Shown piece by piece: positions 8,688-17,491 of a stretch of DNA of 49,950 bases. The translations under genes were made by a program, and so were the position numbers. Numbering within the stretch: position 1 is the stretch's first letter; each line of letters begins with the position of its first letter. Origin of the DNA: HB2-32-21 sp040235495 (GTDB taxonomy: Bacteria; Pseudomonadota; Gammaproteobacteria; Pseudomonadales; Porticoccaceae); the NCBI GenBank assembly GCA_040235495.1, contig JBECKV010000015.1, positions 1 to 49,950 of the forward strand, given 5' to 3'. The notes beneath the pieces are model-generated. The model worked only from the letters and a program-made list of their open reading frames with translations. It was not told the DNA's origin and did no database searches.

Positions 8688-9149
8688 ATGACAACAAGAC
8701 CCGGCACCCCCTGCGTTGGCGTCTGCTCCTCGGGCATTGGTGATGATGTCTGTCGGGGCTGCAAACGTTTCGCCCATGAGGTGATTAGCTGGAATGCCTA
8801 CAGCGACGCTGAGCGCGCGTCGATTCAGCAGCGACTGGACCAGTTTTTGATCCAGATTGTGGAATTCAAAATCGAGATACTGGATGTTCAGCGGCTGGCT
8901 TCCGCACTCCGACAGGAGGGGATCCCTTGCGATGCCAGCAAGGCGCCTGGCCACTGGATATACAAGCTCTTGCAATTCCGGCATCTAGAGCACCTAAAAC
9001 CGGAACTTTGGGGGTTTCGTGTGCGGATTCCTTTTCAGCAGCTCGGTAGTGCTGCCCTTCATGCGCTGATCGATCGTGAGTTTTATGAGCTTTCCCAGGC
9101 TCATTACGAGCGTTATATTGAACCGGGGCTCAAGCGCCTGGGTAAATGA
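8688..9149 (+). CDS. DUF1289 domain-containing protein
   Basis: 153-aa protein. The N-terminal DUF1289 module spans residues 1-50: PCVGVCSSGIGDDVCRGCKR then VISWNAYSDAERASI, with its four conserved cysteines probably binding a metal or cluster. Family function is not established. The ~100-residue C-terminal extension (IVEFKIEILDVQRL onward to the end) is not part of DUF1289 and I do not recognise it. The open frame extends upstream to 8496, but that part overlaps the acnB promoter region, so the internal ATG 8688 just before TTRPGTPCVGVC is chosen, with a weak ribosome binding site. Divergent from acnB. Confidence 0.8.
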   Translation: MTTRPGTPCVGVCSSGIGDDVCRGCKRFAHEVISWNAYSDAERASIQQRLDQFLIQIVEFKIEILDVQRLASALRQEGIPCDASKAPGHWIYKLLQFRHLEHLKPELWGFRVRIPFQQLGSAALHALIDREFYELSQAHYERYIEPGLKRLGK

Positions 9150-9302
9150 TCCCGGTCGAGTTGAATGCGGCTTTCTGTCAGGATATGTCAGGATGTCGGG
9201 ATATTCCGGTTCCGGGCGGGCAACTCAAGAGGCGAGTGGATGAATGGGCCTTATAATAGTTATGATCGATAAATGATATTTGACTAACCGAGGACGTTTT
9301 AA

Positions 9303-9944
9303 ATGTACACACTTTATGGCTTTCCCGTCAGCAATTATTACAACATGGTTAAGTTGGCCCTGCTGGAAAAGGGCCTTGAATTTGAGGAAGTGACGACGCG
9401 TCCCAATCAGGAGGCGGCCTACCTGGTGAAAAGTCCCATGGGCAAGATTCCCTGCCTGGAAGTCGGGGAAGGGCCGATCAGCGAGACCAACGTCATCCTC
9501 GATTACCTTGAGGAGGTGAGTGGTAAGCCCCCGTTTTATCCCGCCGATCCCTTTCAGAAAGCCAAGGTCAAGGAGTTGATGAAGTCCACGGAGCTGTATC
9601 TGGAACTGGTGGCACGGCGCTTACTGGGCGGCGTGTTTTTTGGTGAAAAACTGAGTGAGGAACTGAAAAACGAAGTGCGCGGCCAGCTTGAGAAGGGCAC
9701 GTCAGCCCTGAATAAACTGCTGAAATTTGGCCCCTATGCCGCCGGGGAGAAATTCACCTATGCCGATATCGTGCTCTACTACACCGTCACCTTGGCCAAT
9801 ATGGCTACGCAAAAGGGGCTCGGGATCAACCTGGAAGATAAACTGACCGGCCTCTCCGACTGGCTGGCGCTGATGGAGCAAAACTCCCACGTTCAGGTGG
9901 TGAATGCCGATCGCGATGCCGCCCTCAAAGCCATGGCGGGTTAA
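9303..9944 (+). CDS. Glutathione S-transferase family protein
   Basis: 213-aa protein with a thioredoxin-fold N-terminal domain (MYTLYGFPVSNYYNMVKLAL, residues 1-20; cis-Pro loop GKIPCLEV; glutathione gamma-Glu site ISETNVILDYL at about 59-69). An all-helical C-terminal domain follows, with the N-capping region FTYADIVLYY near residue 151. It has the usual cytosolic GST length. No Cys is at the CxxC position, so a Ser/Tyr type active site near residues 10-13 is likely. A TATAAT hexamer at 9252-9257 may be its -10 element. Substrate cannot be told from sequence. miaE follows after 18 bp and may be co-transcribed. Confidence 0.88.
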   Translation: MYTLYGFPVSNYYNMVKLALLEKGLEFEEVTTRPNQEAAYLVKSPMGKIPCLEVGEGPISETNVILDYLEEVSGKPPFYPADPFQKAKVKELMKSTELYLELVARRLLGGVFFGEKLSEELKNEVRGQLEKGTSALNKLLKFGPYAAGEKFTYADIVLYYTVTLANMATQKGLGINLEDKLTGLSDWLALMEQNSHVQVVNADRDAALKAMAG

Positions 9945-9962
9945 CAGGGCGTCCACACCGTG

Positions 9963-10625
9963 ATGGCGGAGAATGCAGCTCGATCGACGCCGGATCAGGC
10001 CGCGGCGGATAAATTGACCGCCGCCCTGGCAGCCATCGACCGGTTTCTGCCCTGTTCGACTCCGCCTGCCTGGATCGAGGCGGCGCTCGATAACCTGCCG
10101 CTACTGTTGATCGATCACGCCAACTGCGAGAAGAAGGCAGCCAGTACGGCCTTAAGTCTGATCCACCGCTATAACGATCGCTTTGAACTGCTGGATAACC
10201 TGTCGCGACTGGCGCGGGAAGAGCTGCGTCACTTCGAACGGGTGATACAGCTTATGAAACGGCGGAAGGTCGTCTATGACCATGTCCCGGCCTGTCATTA
10301 TGCCGGCGAGCTGCGCAAACTGGTAGCCAGTGGCGAGCCACAAAAGCTGGTCGACACCCTGATCGTTAGCGCCTTTATCGAGGCTCGGTCCTGCGAGCGT
10401 TTCGCCAGGTTAGCGCCGTATCTGGATAAAGAGCTGGGGGGCTTCTATCTGTCCCTGCTTAAATCCGAGGCCCGCCACTTTAGTGATTATCTCAATTTGG
10501 CCGAGCGGTATGCCGAGAACGATATCAGTGACACAGTAGCGCGCGTTGCCGAGCGGGAGCGGGCGCTGATTACAGCACCCTGTAAGGAGTTTCGCTTTCA
10601 CTCCGGGCTACCGGACCGAAATTGA
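9963..10625 (+). CDS. miaE: tRNA-(ms2io6A37) hydroxylase MiaE
   Basis: 220-aa ferritin-like diiron monooxygenase that hydroxylates the isopentenyl group of ms2i6A at position 37 of tRNAs reading UNN codons. Carboxylate and histidine ligands are visible in order: DHANCEKKAAS, LAREELRHFERV (E-E-x-x-H), FIEARSCERF and LLKSEARHFSDY (E-x-x-H), the paired four-helix-bundle pattern. The C-terminus ends FRFHSGLP, a MiaE-like tail. A GTG at 9960 immediately precedes ATG 9963; either could start. It follows the GST gene by 18 bp and converges on lpxH with a 1-base gap. Confidence 0.9.
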   Translation: MAENAARSTPDQAAADKLTAALAAIDRFLPCSTPPAWIEAALDNLPLLLIDHANCEKKAASTALSLIHRYNDRFELLDNLSRLAREELRHFERVIQLMKRRKVVYDHVPACHYAGELRKLVASGEPQKLVDTLIVSAFIEARSCERFARLAPYLDKELGGFYLSLLKSEARHFSDYLNLAERYAENDISDTVARVAERERALITAPCKEFRFHSGLPDRN

Positions 10626-10626
10626 T

Positions 10627-11385
10627 TCAGCGCGTCGTTTCCCGAGGATTGACGATGTCAAAGCTGTGTAGCTCCAGTCCCTGATTAGAGGCTTCGACAT
10701 ACCAGCCCCGGGCATGCCAGTCACCGAGCACGATACGACGTCCCCGATGGGTCGCTCCATGTTCCTGCCATTCAAAACGGTGATCAGCCGGGCGGTGGGT
10801 ATGGCCGTGGATCATGGTGTCCAGGCCGTGTTCTCGCAGGGTCCGGCAAACGGTTGCTTGCTCGACATCCATAATGTCACCACTTTTGTCGCGGACGGCG
10901 GCAACACTTTGCTTGCGTCCAAGGCTGGCGATTTTCTGACGGGCCTTCAGGGGCAGCCTTTTCATGATGCCCAGCAATATCGGGTTGCGAATCCAGCGGC
11001 GTGCGCGTTGATAATCGATATCGCCGGTGCACAGCGTGTCGCCATGGAGCAGGAGCACTTCATGGCCGTGGAGATTGGCCCGATGTGCTTCGCCCAGCAG
11101 CGTGCAGCCTGTTTCCCCGGCGAAGCGGCGACCAATGGCGAAATCGCGATTGCCGTGAATGAAATAGAGGGCGGTGCCGCTTTTGCTGAGCCAGCTTAGC
11201 GTGGTGATGGTTTCCCGAACCCAGGGTGCTGGATCGTCATCCCCGATCCAGGCTTCATATAAATCACCGAGGATGTAAAGGGCTTCACTGCGCGAAGCCC
11301 GTTCACGGACAAACCGATGAAAGGCGGCGAGCAACGCGGGTTGCTCGCCTGACAAGTGTAAATCGGATATCAGCAGGGTGCTCAA
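10627..11385 (-). CDS. lpxH: UDP-2,3-diacylglucosamine diphosphatase LpxH
   Basis: 252-aa calcineurin-like phosphoesterase of lipid A synthesis that hydrolyses UDP-2,3-diacylglucosamine to lipid X and UMP at the inner membrane face. All metal ligands known from E. coli fall at the same numbers: D8 and H10 (SDLHL), D41 (LGDLYEAW), N79 (IHGNRDF), H114 (LLHGD), H195 and H197 (HGHTH). The start must be TTG at 11383-11385: the next upstream codons in frame run into TAG at 11395-11397, and the protein begins MSTLLISDLHL as the family does. Downstream of ppiB in the same direction, the order found in E. coli and Pseudomonas. Confidence 0.95.
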   Translation of the reverse strand: MSTLLISDLHLSGEQPALLAAFHRFVRERASRSEALYILGDLYEAWIGDDDPAPWVRETITTLSWLSKSGTALYFIHGNRDFAIGRRFAGETGCTLLGEAHRANLHGHEVLLLHGDTLCTGDIDYQRARRWIRNPILLGIMKRLPLKARQKIASLGRKQSVAAVRDKSGDIMDVEQATVCRTLREHGLDTMIHGHTHRPADHRFEWQEHGATHRGRRIVLGDWHARGWYVEASNQGLELHSFDIVNPRETTR

Positions 11386-11502
11386 CGGACGGTCCTATGC
11401 TCCGTCACCGACGCTGGTGCGGCCGATGCGCCACATCGAGAGCGTTCGGGTTCATAACCCGGCCGGGAAAACTCCATTGGATACAGCGGCTTGCATTGAA
11501 TC

Positions 11503-12012
11503 CTAGCGGTTGGCGTAGGCAGCGGAAATAGTGGTGCCTTCAATGATGACCGTTTCGATGGGTACATCCTGGTGGTGGCCTTCATTGCCGGTCGCCACAG
11601 CCTTGATTCGGTTGACCACTTCCATGCCGCCCACGACTTTACCGAACACTGCGTATCCCCAGCCCTGTGGAGTTTTGCCGGTGTGGTTAAGAAAGTGATT
11701 GTCGGCAACGTTAATAAAAAACTGTGAGCTGGCGGAGTCTGGCACCATGGTGCGCGCCATGGCCACGGTGCCGGTGTCATTGCCGAGACCGTTGTCGGCT
11801 TCGTTGACAATGCTGGGTCGAGTGGCTTTTTCCTTCATGTTGCTGTCCATACCGCCGCCCTGAATCATAAAACCGTTGATCACGCGGTGAAAAATGGTGC
11901 CATTGTAAAAATCATCGCGACAATACTGCAGGAAATTGTTGGCCGTGATCGGCGCTTTGTCGAAGCTCAGTTCGATGGCGATATCGCCAAAGTTGGTATG
12001 TAACGTAATCAT
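11503..12012 (-). CDS. ppiB: Cytoplasmic peptidyl-prolyl cis-trans isomerase B (cyclophilin)
   Basis: 169-aa cyclophilin collinear with E. coli PpiB (164 aa). The core motifs are present: FHRVINGFMIQGGG (residues about 38-51), AMARTMVPDSASSQFFINV (active-site region) and GWGYAVFGKVVGGMEVV. There is no signal peptide, so it is the cytoplasmic form. The frame extends far upstream to 12588 over the divergent glnS gene, which cannot be right; ATG 12010-12012 (MITLHTNFGDI) matches the family start. It is followed after 117 bp by lpxH and diverges from glnS. Confidence 0.95.
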   Translation of the reverse strand: MITLHTNFGDIAIELSFDKAPITANNFLQYCRDDFYNGTIFHRVINGFMIQGGGMDSNMKEKATRPSIVNEADNGLGNDTGTVAMARTMVPDSASSQFFINVADNHFLNHTGKTPQGWGYAVFGKVVGGMEVVNRIKAVATGNEGHHQDVPIETVIIEGTTISAAYANR

Positions 12013-12112
12013 GGTTGCTCGTGTTTGCTCGGTGTTGTGGATCGAGCCGGGGATCATAAGGATTTTGGCCGCTGATTGAAACAAGCCGCTTATAAAGGCC
12101 CGCCGGGCCCGG

Positions 12113-12118
12113 TATAAT
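12113..12118 (+). promoter_or_regulatory. Putative -10 element of the glnS-cysS promoter
   Basis: Perfect TATAAT between the divergent ppiB and glnS starts, 80 bp before glnS. A weak -35-like TTATAA lies at 12090-12095 with a 17-bp spacer. Confidence 0.35.
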
Positions 12119-12198
12119 TTGTGGCTCGATGGGTCAGCGCTTATCCTTGCGAGCAAGCCGTCCACCCATTCGTGACAGGGCTTTTGGTAAGGAATTTG

Positions 12199-13869
12199 AT
12201 GGATAAGTCCAGCTCCGGCAATTTTATCGAGCAGATCATAGAAGATGACCTTCGGCAACAACGGGTCGATCGGGTGGTGACCCGTTTTCCGCCAGAACCC
12301 AACGGCTATCTGCATATCGGTCATGCGAAATCGATCTGCCTGAATTTCGGCCTGGCGCAAAAATTCGGTGGTGCCTGCAACCTCCGATTTGATGATACCA
12401 ACCCGGAAAAGGAGAGCGACGAATTTGTCCGCTCGATCATCGAGGATGTGCGCTGGCTCGGCTTTAAATGGGACGGTGAAATACGCTATGCCTCCGACTA
12501 CTTCGAACAGCTTTATCAATGGGCCGAATATCTGGTGGCGCAGGGTAAGGCCTATGTTTGTGAGTTGAGCCCGGAACAGACACGACAATACCGCGGCACC
12601 TTGACCGCGGCGGGTAAGGATAGCCCCTACAGGGATCGTCCCGCGACCGAAAGCCTCGGCCTCCTGCGGCGGATGCGTGCCGGAGAAATCGAGGAAGGAC
12701 GCATGGTGTTGCGCGCCCGCATTGATATGGCCGCGGCCAATATGAATCTGCGTGATCCGGTGTTATATCGTGTCAAGCATGCCGCCCATCATCGCACCGG
12801 AGATGCCTGGACCATCTACCCCTCCTATGATTTCGCCCACGGCCAGGAAGACGCCATAGAAGGCGTCAGCCATTCCATTTGCACCCTGGAGTTTGCCGAT
12901 CACCGACCGCTTTACGATTGGTTCATTAAAAACCTGCCGGTCCCTTCACACCCTCGCCAGTTCGAGTTTGGCCGACTCAACCTTAATTACACCGTGACCA
13001 GCAAGCGTAAACTCAAGCAGCTGGTCGATGACGGTCATGTGGACGGTTGGGATGATCCCCGTCTGCCGACATTGTCAGGCTTGCGTCGACGTGGTGTCAG
13101 TGCCGCCGCGGTCCGCGATTTTTGCGATAGTCTGGCGGTCGCGAAAACCGATGGCACGGTCGATATGGCTCAACTCGATCACTTCATCCGCCAGGATCTC
13201 AACGACAATGCCCCTCGGGCCATGTGTGTACTGCGACCGCTTAAACTGACACTGAGTAACTGGCCTGAAAATGAAAACATTGCGCTGACTCTACCCCGAC
13301 ATCCTCAGCGCGCCGATATGGGCGTGCGACAGGTGCCTTTCGGGCGCGTGCTCTACATCGACCATGATGATTTCAACGAAGACAGCGGTTTGTCGCGCAA
13401 AAAGTTCAAGCGCCTCGTGCTGGGCGACTATATTCGCTTGCGCGGCGCTTATGTGATTCGGGCCGACCAGGTGGTGAGGGACGCAGCAGGACACTTGAGC
13501 GAAGTGCTGGCATCCGTGGTGCCCGACACCCTGGGCAAGGATCCACCCGAGGGCATCAGACCCCGAGGGGTGATTCACTGGGTGGCCGCGCATGAAAGTA
13601 TTGCCTGCGAGGTGAAGCTCTACGAACGCCTGTTTACCGCAGCCGAGCCCGATGCCGGGGGCGCTGATTTTCTCTCGGTCATCAATCCTCAATCGCTGGT
13701 GACCCTGCGGGCTTGCAAAGCCGAGGCAAGCCTGGGTAATGCCGAAGTGGGACAGGCCTACCAATTCGAACGGGAGGGGTATTTTTGCCTTGACAGCCGG
13801 CGCGCGGCAGGCGGGCTGCTGGTATTCAACCGGACCATTGCACTACGTGATGGCTGGACCGGCGAATGA
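12199..13869 (+). CDS. glnS: Glutamine-tRNA ligase GlnS
   Basis: 556-aa class I aminoacyl-tRNA synthetase (E. coli 554 aa). The HIGH motif is H39-I-G-H42 in PPEPNGYLHIGHAKS. The second class I signature reads VTSKRK (KMSKS equivalent) near residues 265-270. The two C-terminal beta-barrels that read the anticodon follow. RFDDTNPEKE and PSYDFAHGQEDAIEGV are characteristic of GlnRS. The open frame begins at 12121, but ATG 12199 is preceded by TAAGGAA and starts MDKSSSGNFIEQII like homologues. Divergent from ppiB; cysS follows 75 bp downstream, matching the Pseudomonas gene order. Confidence 0.97.
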   Translation: MDKSSSGNFIEQIIEDDLRQQRVDRVVTRFPPEPNGYLHIGHAKSICLNFGLAQKFGGACNLRFDDTNPEKESDEFVRSIIEDVRWLGFKWDGEIRYASDYFEQLYQWAEYLVAQGKAYVCELSPEQTRQYRGTLTAAGKDSPYRDRPATESLGLLRRMRAGEIEEGRMVLRARIDMAAANMNLRDPVLYRVKHAAHHRTGDAWTIYPSYDFAHGQEDAIEGVSHSICTLEFADHRPLYDWFIKNLPVPSHPRQFEFGRLNLNYTVTSKRKLKQLVDDGHVDGWDDPRLPTLSGLRRRGVSAAAVRDFCDSLAVAKTDGTVDMAQLDHFIRQDLNDNAPRAMCVLRPLKLTLSNWPENENIALTLPRHPQRADMGVRQVPFGRVLYIDHDDFNEDSGLSRKKFKRLVLGDYIRLRGAYVIRADQVVRDAAGHLSEVLASVVPDTLGKDPPEGIRPRGVIHWVAAHESIACEVKLYERLFTAAEPDAGGADFLSVINPQSLVTLRACKAEASLGNAEVGQAYQFEREGYFCLDSRRAAGGLLVFNRTIALRDGWTGE

Positions 13870-13944
13870 CTCACGCCGATAACGCGCAAGCCCTATTAAT
13901 CCAATACGTAAGCGGTTAAAGACGCGGAGACAGAATCGAAGGCG

Positions 13945-15345
13945 ATGACCCTGACAATCTACAACACTCTGAAGCGCGGAAAAGAGGTTTTCCGACCCAT
14001 TCATGCAGGAAAAATCGACCTGTATGTTTGTGGTGTCACCGTTTACGACTATTGCCACATCGGTCATGCCCGCGTCCTGGTGGCCTTTGACGCCATTACC
14101 CGTTACCTGCGCAGCCAGGGTTGGCAAGTCACATACGTCCGCAATATCACCGATATCGATGACAAGATCCTGGCGCGCGCCGCGGAACATGGCGAGCCGT
14201 TTACCGCCCTGACCGAACGCATGATCGCCGCCATGCACGCGGATGAACAGGCGCTCGGCGTATTGCCGCCCGATCACGAGCCTCGGGCCACGGATCATAT
14301 GGAAGAGATCATCGCCATGGTGAAAAACCTGGTGAACAATCACTACGCGTATCGGGCGGACAATGGCGATGTCTATTACCGGATCAAGCGCTTTCCGGAA
14401 TACGGCAAATTGAGTAACAAAAACCCCGAGGAGCTGCTGTCGGGGGCCCGTGTCGAGCCGGGTGAGCTGAAGGAAGACCCGCGCGATTTTGCGCTCTGGA
14501 AAACAGCGGCCCCGGGAGATGCGGGCTGGGACTCGCCCTGGGGCCGGGGACGTCCGGGCTGGCATATCGAGTGTTCGGCGATGTCCACTTGCCTGCTGGG
14601 GGAAACCTTCGACATCCACGGTGGTGGGCCCGATCTGCCTTTCCCTCATCATGAAAACGAAATTGCCCAGAGTGAAGCGGCCACGGGGAAGACTTTTGTC
14701 CACTACTGGATGCACGCCGGCGCGGTGCGCGTGGACGATGAAAAAATGTCCAAATCACTCAATAATTTTTTTACCATCCGTGAGGTGCTGGAAAAATATC
14801 ACCCGGAAGTGCTGCGCTATTTCCTCCTGTCGAGTCATTACCGGAGCCCGATCAACTATTCCGAGGCGAACCTGATTGAAGCCCGTCAGGGCCTGGAGCG
14901 CTTCTATCAAGCGCTGCGCAATTACGCCGAGGTGCCGGCGGCGGCGCTGGAAGACCTGGCGGACAGCACCTACTATCGGCGGTTTGTCGAGGCCATGAAT
15001 GACGACTTCAACACGCGTGAAGCGTTCTCGGCCATGTATGACCTCGTGCGGGAGCTCAATGCCGGCGGCAGGGAAGAGGGTGGACACACACTGGCGCTGG
15101 CGGCCGAACTGAAAGCATTAGGCGCGGTGCTGGGCCTGTTGGCGAGCGACCCGACTGCTTTTTTGCAAAATGGCAGTGCTGAAGAAAGGGTCGGGGAGCA
15201 GATAATCAAGGCGCTGATTGCCGAGCGAGATGCGGCCAAGCGGAATAAGGACTACGCCCGCGCCGACGCCATCCGTGACCAACTCAAGGCCCAGGGCGTG
15301 GTGCTCGAGGATTCCCGCGAGGGTACCCGCTGGCGGCGGGGCTGA
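13945..15345 (+). CDS. cysS: Cysteine-tRNA ligase CysS
   Basis: 466-aa class I synthetase. HIGH is at residues 38-41 and KMSKS at 267-271. The zinc ligands that sense the cysteine thiol fall at C29, C210, H235 and E239, one off the E. coli numbering. GWHIECSAMS, GGGPDLPFPHHENEIAQSE and DDFNTREAFSAMYDLVREL are clear family blocks. It probably forms an operon with glnS. The 170 bp after the stop contain short GC-rich direct repeats with no clear terminator. Confidence 0.97.
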   Translation: MTLTIYNTLKRGKEVFRPIHAGKIDLYVCGVTVYDYCHIGHARVLVAFDAITRYLRSQGWQVTYVRNITDIDDKILARAAEHGEPFTALTERMIAAMHADEQALGVLPPDHEPRATDHMEEIIAMVKNLVNNHYAYRADNGDVYYRIKRFPEYGKLSNKNPEELLSGARVEPGELKEDPRDFALWKTAAPGDAGWDSPWGRGRPGWHIECSAMSTCLLGETFDIHGGGPDLPFPHHENEIAQSEAATGKTFVHYWMHAGAVRVDDEKMSKSLNNFFTIREVLEKYHPEVLRYFLLSSHYRSPINYSEANLIEARQGLERFYQALRNYAEVPAAALEDLADSTYYRRFVEAMNDDFNTREAFSAMYDLVRELNAGGREEGGHTLALAAELKALGAVLGLLASDPTAFLQNGSAEERVGEQIIKALIAERDAAKRNKDYARADAIRDQLKAQGVVLEDSREGTRWRRG

Positions 15346-15518
15346 TTTCCCCATCCTGACCTACCTAGCGGGAAGGGGCGCTGATTTTCGCTACCTTAGG
15401 TGCCTCTGCTTGCCCCACCGCGGGGCGGATTCGTGTTACTGCGTGGTAACAAGTCCTTGATTTATGTAAATCGCCTGCGGCAAAATCATACTCCGAATTC
15501 TTAGTCTGGTAGCGAAAA

Positions 15519-17402
15519 ATGGCACACATCGATCAATGCGACACTCTCATTAAAAATGCCCTGGTGTTTGACGGCAGTGGTCAATCCCCAGTGGTGGAAG
15601 ATCTGGCTATCAAGGATGGTAAGGTACTGGCGAGGGGCGCCAATCTGGATGTTGGCAGCGCCGCCGAAAGCGTCGACGCGGACGGTAAGTGGCTGATGCC
15701 CGGCATGCTTGACATCCACACGCATCTGGATCTGGAAGTGGAAGTAAACCCGGGTATTCCCGAAGCGGTGCGTCATGGCACTACTACCGTGGTGTTGGGC
15801 AACTGCTCACTCGGGGTGGCGTTCGGCGCGCAGTTGAAGGGGGAGGAAAACCCTATTCTCGATTGCTTTACTCGTGTCGAGAACATGCCCAAGAGTGTGT
15901 TGTCGAAATGTCTCGACAAGCTCACCTGGGATAGTACGGCGGGCTATCTCGATCACTTCGCCGATCTTCCCCTCGGGCCAAACGTGGCTACTTTTTTGCC
16001 CCATTCGATGATGCGCATCGAAGCCATGGGCACTGAATCATCCATCGCACGCGCGCCCACGAAGGAAGAACAGAAGCGGCTGGAACAGATCATGGAAGAC
16101 GCGATGAAACAGGGCTATATAGGCCTGTCAACGGATCAGATCGTCTTTCATTATCTAGCCAATGATCCCAATAAAAACATCCGTATCCCCAGCCACTTTG
16201 CCGAGTGTGAAGAACTGAGGCCCTGTCTCGAAATTGTCCGCAAACACGGGGGTGTCTGGCAGACCAATCCCGATGGCGAGAAAATGCTGCGTACCCTGAA
16301 GCGTTACTTCTGGTCGGCCAGCCGTTTCCGGGGCAAGCCACTTCGAATCTCCGCGCTAACGGCCATCGACTTTGTTTCCGTACCGGGCGTCTGGCAGAAA
16401 ATGCTCAAGCTGGGCAAGGTCATCAACTCCAAACTGCTGGGTGGCAAAATCCACTTTCAGGCCCTGGGTGGCAGCTTTCGTATGTGGTCCGACGGCATGA
16501 TTTCCCCGGTCTTTGAGGAACTGCCCTCGACCCGCGAAATGATCGCCTGCGAAGCCGACCAGGCGGACAAGCGACTGGCGCTGCTCAACGACCCGGCCTG
16601 GCTCGAACGCTTTGCCGCCGACTGGGCGAAAATGACCGTGGTCGATGCCAATATCACCAGGTTGGGCGGTAACAAGGATCAGGCGACTTTCCAGATGAGG
16701 TTCGACGAGATGACCTTTGATGATTGCGCGGTGCCCACCTGGGATGGTGATACCCTGCGGCAGGTGCTGGATCGTCTGACGACCTACATCGAGAGTAATG
16801 GCGAACAAGGCGCCAAGGACGAAGCCGAGGCGGTGGAGTTCGCCAAATTCCCCAAAGAGTGCACTCATCCGCGGGAATTCTGGCTCCAGTGCCTGCGCCT
16901 CTACGACACAGGCTTCCGCTGGTGGTTCGATGTCGCCAACAAGAATGAAGATATCGTCGAGGAAATTCTCTTTGACGAAAACGCCTTGCCCGGCTTTAAC
17001 GACTCCGGTGCTCATCTCACCAATCTGTCCTTTTATGATGGCAACCTGGGGACTTTACGTATCGCCCAGAAGCGTGGGCTGGATCGTGTCGCTCACGCTG
17101 TCCATAGGCTGACCCGCGAGCCTGCCGAGTTTTTTGGTCTGGACGTGGGAACCATCGAGCCGGGCGCACAGGCCGATATCGTGCTGATCAACCCCGAGAA
17201 CCTGAAAAATCACGATATGAACAAGGGCCGGACAAAGATCTACCACGATATTTTCGAGCATGACGTACTGGTTAACCGCTCGGACGGCGTGGTTGAGCAG
17301 GTCTATATCAACGGTACGCGGGTGTGGGAAGATGGTTCTCGTCATACCCCGGCGCTGGGCACGCAGACACTGGGCCGAGCTATTCGCGCCAGGCGTGCCT
17401 GA
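15519..17402 (+). CDS. Amidohydrolase family protein (N-acyl-D-amino-acid deacylase-like)
   Basis: 627-aa metal-dependent hydrolase. It has the composite amidohydrolase frame: an N-terminal beta-sandwich strand (TLIKNALVFDGSGQSPVVEDLAIKDG, about residues 10-35), the first metal motif MPGMLDIHTHLDLEV (H66 and H68 region), a long TIM-barrel, and the C-terminal return to the sandwich (GTIEPGAQADIVLINPENL, then VYINGTRVWEDG). The 'PGFNDSGAHL' block holds the late catalytic Asp seen in D-aminoacylase relatives. At 627 aa it is longer than D-aminoacylase (about 480), like the large amidohydrolases common in marine Gammaproteobacteria. The true substrate is unknown. The ribosome binding site is weak. 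It ends 26 bp before a strong terminator. Confidence 0.8.
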   Translation: MAHIDQCDTLIKNALVFDGSGQSPVVEDLAIKDGKVLARGANLDVGSAAESVDADGKWLMPGMLDIHTHLDLEVEVNPGIPEAVRHGTTTVVLGNCSLGVAFGAQLKGEENPILDCFTRVENMPKSVLSKCLDKLTWDSTAGYLDHFADLPLGPNVATFLPHSMMRIEAMGTESSIARAPTKEEQKRLEQIMEDAMKQGYIGLSTDQIVFHYLANDPNKNIRIPSHFAECEELRPCLEIVRKHGGVWQTNPDGEKMLRTLKRYFWSASRFRGKPLRISALTAIDFVSVPGVWQKMLKLGKVINSKLLGGKIHFQALGGSFRMWSDGMISPVFEELPSTREMIACEADQADKRLALLNDPAWLERFAADWAKMTVVDANITRLGGNKDQATFQMRFDEMTFDDCAVPTWDGDTLRQVLDRLTTYIESNGEQGAKDEAEAVEFAKFPKECTHPREFWLQCLRLYDTGFRWWFDVANKNEDIVEEILFDENALPGFNDSGAHLTNLSFYDGNLGTLRIAQKRGLDRVAHAVHRLTREPAEFFGLDVGTIEPGAQADIVLINPENLKNHDMNKGRTKIYHDIFEHDVLVNRSDGVVEQVYINGTRVWEDGSRHTPALGTQTLGRAIRARRA

Positions 17403-17427
17403 CAAGAGTCGCTTCCGACGTGGTGGA

Positions 17428-17462
17428 GGGCCGGGTCCATTGAGGGCCTGGCCCTTTTTTTT
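17428..17462 (+). terminator. Rho-independent terminator after the amidohydrolase gene
   Basis: Eleven-base-pair hairpin with two G-U pairs (arms 17428-17438 and 17444-17454, loop ATTGA) followed by eight T residues at 17455-17462. Confidence 0.85.
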
Positions 17463-17491
17463 GGGTAATCTGCCGATAAGGGTGATAGGGC

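Noticed and set aside
11440..11520. tRNA-Met gene
   Set aside because: Only the anticodon-arm-like hairpin is present; no acceptor, D or T arm (no GGTTCRA) can be built around it.
12013..12588. Long minus-strand extension of ppiB over glnS
   Set aside because: It overlaps the 5' part of glnS antisense, has no family similarity, and PpiB starts normally at 12012.
13843..14715. 290-codon minus-strand frame over the start of cysS
   Set aside because: Antisense to CysRS with full motif conservation on the plus strand; no domain visible.
15346..15518. GC-rich repeats GGGGC(GC)TGATTT after cysS as an RNA gene
   Set aside because: The copies are loose and no stable cloverleaf or terminator with a T run forms.
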